Source: Rhodococcus rhodnii NBRC 100604 (lineage in GTDB: Bacteria > Actinomycetota > Actinomycetes > Mycobacteriales > Mycobacteriaceae). From it: a DNA stretch of 64,000 nt. Of this stretch, positions 61,802 through 64,000 are shown piece by piece. The stretch lies in contig NZ_BCXD01000012.1 in NCBI RefSeq assembly GCF_001894925.1, forward strand, positions 62,001 through 126,000, given 5' to 3'. A program made the position numbers and the translations under genes. The notes under the pieces are model-generated. The model saw only the letters and a list, made by a program, of their open reading frames with translations. It made no database searches and was not told where the DNA came from. Numbering within the stretch: the first letter of the stretch is position 1; each line of letters begins with the position of its first letter.

Positions 61802-62881
61802 ATGACCGACGACCAGACAGGCCGCGCCGGCGCTTCGTACGCGGCTGCGGGTGTGGACATCGAGGCCGGCGACCGCGCCGTCGAGCTGTTCGCGCCGCTG
61901 GCCAAGAAGGCGGGCCGCCCCGAGGTCCTCGGTGGCCTCGGCGGATTCGCGGGACTGTTCGCGCTCAAGGGTGGCTACACCGAGCCCGTGCTCGCGGCGT
62001 CCACCGACGGCGTCGGCACCAAGCTCGCCGTCGCACAGGCCCTCGACAAGCACGACACCGTCGGCCTCGACCTCGTCGCGATGGTCGTCGACGACCTCGT
62101 CGTGTGCGGCGCCGAACCGCTGTTCCTGCAGGATTACATCGCCGTCGGCCGCGTCGTCCCCGAGCGCGTCGCCCAGATCGTCGGCGGCATCGCCCAGGGC
62201 TGCGTCGAGGCGGGCTGCGCGCTCCTCGGTGGCGAGACCGCCGAGCATCCCGGCGTCATGGCCGACGGCGACTACGACCTCTCGGCGACCGGTGTCGGTG
62301 TCGTCGAGGCCGAACGCATCCTCGGACCCGATCGCGTCCGTCCCGGCGACGTCGTCATCGCGATGGGATCGTCGGGCCTGCACTCGAACGGCTACTCCCT
62401 CGCCCGCCGCGTGCTCCTCGAGATCGACCACATGAACCTCGGCGCACACGTCGACGAGTTCGGCCGCACCCTCGGCGAGGAACTGCTCGAACCCACCCGG
62501 ATCTACGCGAAGGACTGCCTCGCGCTCGCCGCCGAGACCGACGTGCGGACGTTCAGCCACGTCACGGGTGGCGGCCTCGCCGGAAACCTCGCGCGCGTCG
62601 TCCCCAAGGGGCTGTACGCCGAACTCGACCGCGGCACGTGGAGCCCCGCGCCGATCTTCGCGATGATCGCGCAGCGTGGCCGCGTCGAACGCGCCGAGAT
62701 GGAGAAGACCTTCAACATGGGCGTCGGCATGGTCGCCGTCGTCGCACCCGAGGACGTCGACCGCGCGATGGCGGTGCTCACCGCGCGCCACGTCGACTCG
62801 TGGACCATCGGAACGATCAAGAAGGCACACGACGCGAACGACGAGCGCGCGCTGCTGGTGGGCGATCACCCGCGGTTCTGA
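61802..62881 (+). CDS. purM: Phosphoribosylformylglycinamidine cyclo-ligase
   Basis: 359 residues. Closes the imidazole ring (FGAM to AIR) using ATP. Marks: S-Y-A-A-A-G-V-D-I-E-A-G, S-T-D-G-V-G-T-K, D-L-V-V-C-G-A-E-P-L-F and G-G-E-T-A-E-H-P-G. GGAG nine bases before ATG 61802. Ends just before a strong terminator. Confidence 0.97.
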   Translation: MTDDQTGRAGASYAAAGVDIEAGDRAVELFAPLAKKAGRPEVLGGLGGFAGLFALKGGYTEPVLAASTDGVGTKLAVAQALDKHDTVGLDLVAMVVDDLVVCGAEPLFLQDYIAVGRVVPERVAQIVGGIAQGCVEAGCALLGGETAEHPGVMADGDYDLSATGVGVVEAERILGPDRVRPGDVVIAMGSSGLHSNGYSLARRVLLEIDHMNLGAHVDEFGRTLGEELLEPTRIYAKDCLALAAETDVRTFSHVTGGGLAGNLARVVPKGLYAELDRGTWSPAPIFAMIAQRGRVERAEMEKTFNMGVGMVAVVAPEDVDRAMAVLTARHVDSWTIGTIKKAHDANDERALLVGDHPRF

Positions 62882-62908
62882 GCGGCGGTCGCGGACACAC
62901 GAACGCGA

Positions 62909-62946
62909 GAAAGAGGAGGAGCCCCGGCCGGGGCTCCTCCTCTTTC
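62909..62946. terminator. Bidirectional terminator between purM and DUF3073
   Basis: A 38-base perfect palindrome: GAAAGAGGAGGAGCCCCGG (62909-62927) followed at once by its complement. A-rich and T-rich ends make it work in both directions, for purM and for the convergent DUF3073 gene. Confidence 0.85.
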
Positions 62947-63021
62947 GTCGTCGTGCTCGTGCCGAGTTCTACTCGTGACGAGTGGTGCACCCCGATGTCG
63001 ACGGGTGCACCTGTGACGGCG

Positions 63022-63192
63022 TCAGCGACGCCAGTCGTCCTCGTCGTCTCGCGAATCGTAGGTGTCGTCACGGTGCGAACCCGAGCTGCCCGAGAGCTCA
63101 CGCTGCAGGCTGTCGAAGTCCGTGTTCGGGACGCTGTACTTCAGCTCGCGTGCAACCTTGGTCTGCTTTGCCTTAGCCCGGCCGCGGCCCAT
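63022..63192 (-). CDS. DUF3073 small basic protein
   Basis: 56 residues from ATG 63192: M-G-R-G-R-A-K-A-K-Q-T-K-V-A-R-E-L-K-Y is the invariant head of DUF3073, and the tail is acidic (D-D-E-D-D-W). Found next to purM across Mycobacteriales (Rv0810c-like). Function unknown; the basic head and acidic tail suggest nucleic-acid or ribosome contact. A TAGAGT box at 63271-63276 (minus strand) would give a leader of about 70 bases. Bases 63193-63383 hold only this promoter region. Confidence 0.9.
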   Translation of the reverse strand: MGRGRAKAKQTKVARELKYSVPNTDFDSLQRELSGSSGSHRDDTYDSRDDEDDWRR

Positions 63193-63383
63193 GGCTGACC
63201 CCCTCGCGCTTTCGCGGGGCAGCCTGGGGAATTTGGCGGCCCCGTGTGAATGTGTAAGTTCCTGCCACACACTCTAGCGTGGAATATCCGCGCGCGCTTC
63301 CATCCACCCCGCGCATGCTTGTTGATTTCATCTCACAGTCGTGTCGTTCCCGGTGAGCGGGCCGCGCTGCGCGCGAATCGCCG

Positions 63384-64000
63384 TCAGAGGATTCCCGGCA
63401 CGGCGCGCACCGTGCCGACGCGGACGCCGCCGCCGAGAACGGGCCGCGACGCGAGGGCGGCGAGATCCTCGTCGCTCGATCCCAGGTGGCGCTCGGCGAG
63501 CGCGGCCGCGAGCGGCAGCCGCGCTCGCTCGCCGCCGTCGTCGATCTTGAACGCGAAGGCCGTCCCGTCGGCGAACGCGCCCGCGAAGACGCCGTCGGCG
63601 CCCGTCTTGCACACGAGACCGTCCACCGTGGACATCAGTGCCAGATCGTCGGCACCGGTCCCCGAAACGAGATAGGGATGGCGGCGCATCGCGTCGGCGA
63701 CGGACGCCTCGGGGCTCGCGATCGGTGCCGACACGAGCCGCGCGAAGGACGCCGCGAGCTGAGCCAGGGTGAGCGGGACGATCGGCAGCCCGCAGCCGTC
63801 GATGCCGAGATCGGGTTCGTCCTCGCCGCCGAACTCGGCGAGCGCCTCGATCACCGCGAGCTGCATCGGGTGCGCGGGGTCGAGGTAGGACTCGAGCGGC
63901 CAGTCGTTGACGGCGCACGCGGCGAGCATCGCGGCGTGCTTGCCCGAGCACTCCATGTACGCGGGGGACGGGGGAGCGTCGGCCGCGATCGCGAGGGCCC
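63384..64000 (-). CDS. Asparaginase, type II/Rhizobium-like (N-terminus outside window)
   Basis: At least 205 residues; the frame stays open to the window edge (A-L-A-I-A-A-D-A-P-P-S-P-A-Y before the first internal ATG), so the start lies to the right. M-E-C-S-G-K-H-A-A-M-L and D-G-C-G-L-P are hallmarks of the asparaginase II family of R. etli type, which hydrolyses asparagine to aspartate and ammonia. The end V-P-G-I-L is intact. No link to its neighbours beyond orientation. Confidence 0.88.
   Translation of the reverse strand, partial: ALAIAADAPPSPAYMECSGKHAAMLAACAVNDWPLESYLDPAHPMQLAVIEALAEFGGEDEPDLGIDGCGLPIVPLTLAQLAASFARLVSAPIASPEASVADAMRRHPYLVSGTGADDLALMSTVDGLVCKTGADGVFAGAFADGTAFAFKIDDGGERARLPLAAALAERHLGSSDEDLAALASRPVLGGGVRVGTVRAVPGIL

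Overview
The window is a high-GC (roughly 70 %) actinobacterial chromosome segment. Gene content and order point to the Mycobacteriales, most likely a Rhodococcus/Nocardiaceae-type genome. Evidence for this is a PhoP/PhoR pair very close to the mycobacterial one, a HIT protein, DUF3073, a bacterial SCP-like gene just before purF, an Mce-family protein, a DUF222/HNH protein and frequent GTG starts. The order phoPR - HIT - purD - purB - purC - ptrB - purS/purQ - M18 aminopeptidase - purL - CPBP - SCP-like - purF - purM - DUF3073 follows, from memory, the M. tuberculosis Rv0757-Rv0810c stretch, but with many inserted transport and regulator modules. No RNA gene, insertion sequence, phage gene or CRISPR array was seen.

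Layout. 1-3.5 kb: a LysR regulator cut at its first base, a PadR/membrane-protein pair with a clear operator, a gene remnant, and a protein built of fourteen tandem decapeptides. 3.6-13 kb: phoPR, ogt, HIT, a P-type ATPase, and a GT2-GtrA/GT39 glycosyltransferase pair. Its upstream region carries the same three-copy PhoP-type direct repeat, at the same distance from the start codon, as phoP itself. 13-20 kb: a solitary Mce protein, purD and an ssuCBAD sulfonate operon. 20-28.6 kb: an MHS transporter/SDR operon with divergent LysR, an aminotransferase, TetR, purB, and MarR divergent from an ABC exporter broken by a one-base frameshift. 28.7-36.3 kb: an old-yellow-enzyme type reductase, two drug-type MFS exporters (one with a TetR and a 35-bp palindrome), an HNH protein and a GyrI-like protein. 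36.3-47 kb: purC, ptrB, a DcuSR-type two-component system divergent from dctA, a glutathione peroxidase, and a MarR-MFS-DUF2334 operon. 47-64 kb: purS-purQ, a secreted DUF4185 protein, an M18 aminopeptidase, a degraded siderophore-binding-protein gene, a dctPQM TRAP transporter, purL, an alpha/beta hydrolase, CPBP, SCP-like, purF, purM, DUF3073 and an asparaginase cut by the window end.

How the genes work together. Eight purine genes (purD, B, C, S, Q, L, F, M) cover most of the path to AMP/IMP precursors but lie in at least six separate transcription units. Several have a TAGNNT -10 box placed 6-8 nt before the start codon, which predicts leaderless mRNA. purL and purS instead have leaders with perfect inverted repeats. 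Two unrelated C4-dicarboxylate importers (DctA with its sensor pair, and the TRAP system) and a hydroxybutyrate-type uptake/oxidation pair suggest organic-acid use. ssuCBAD adds sulfonate-sulfur scavenging. PhoP probably controls itself and the GT2/GT39 envelope glycosylation operon.
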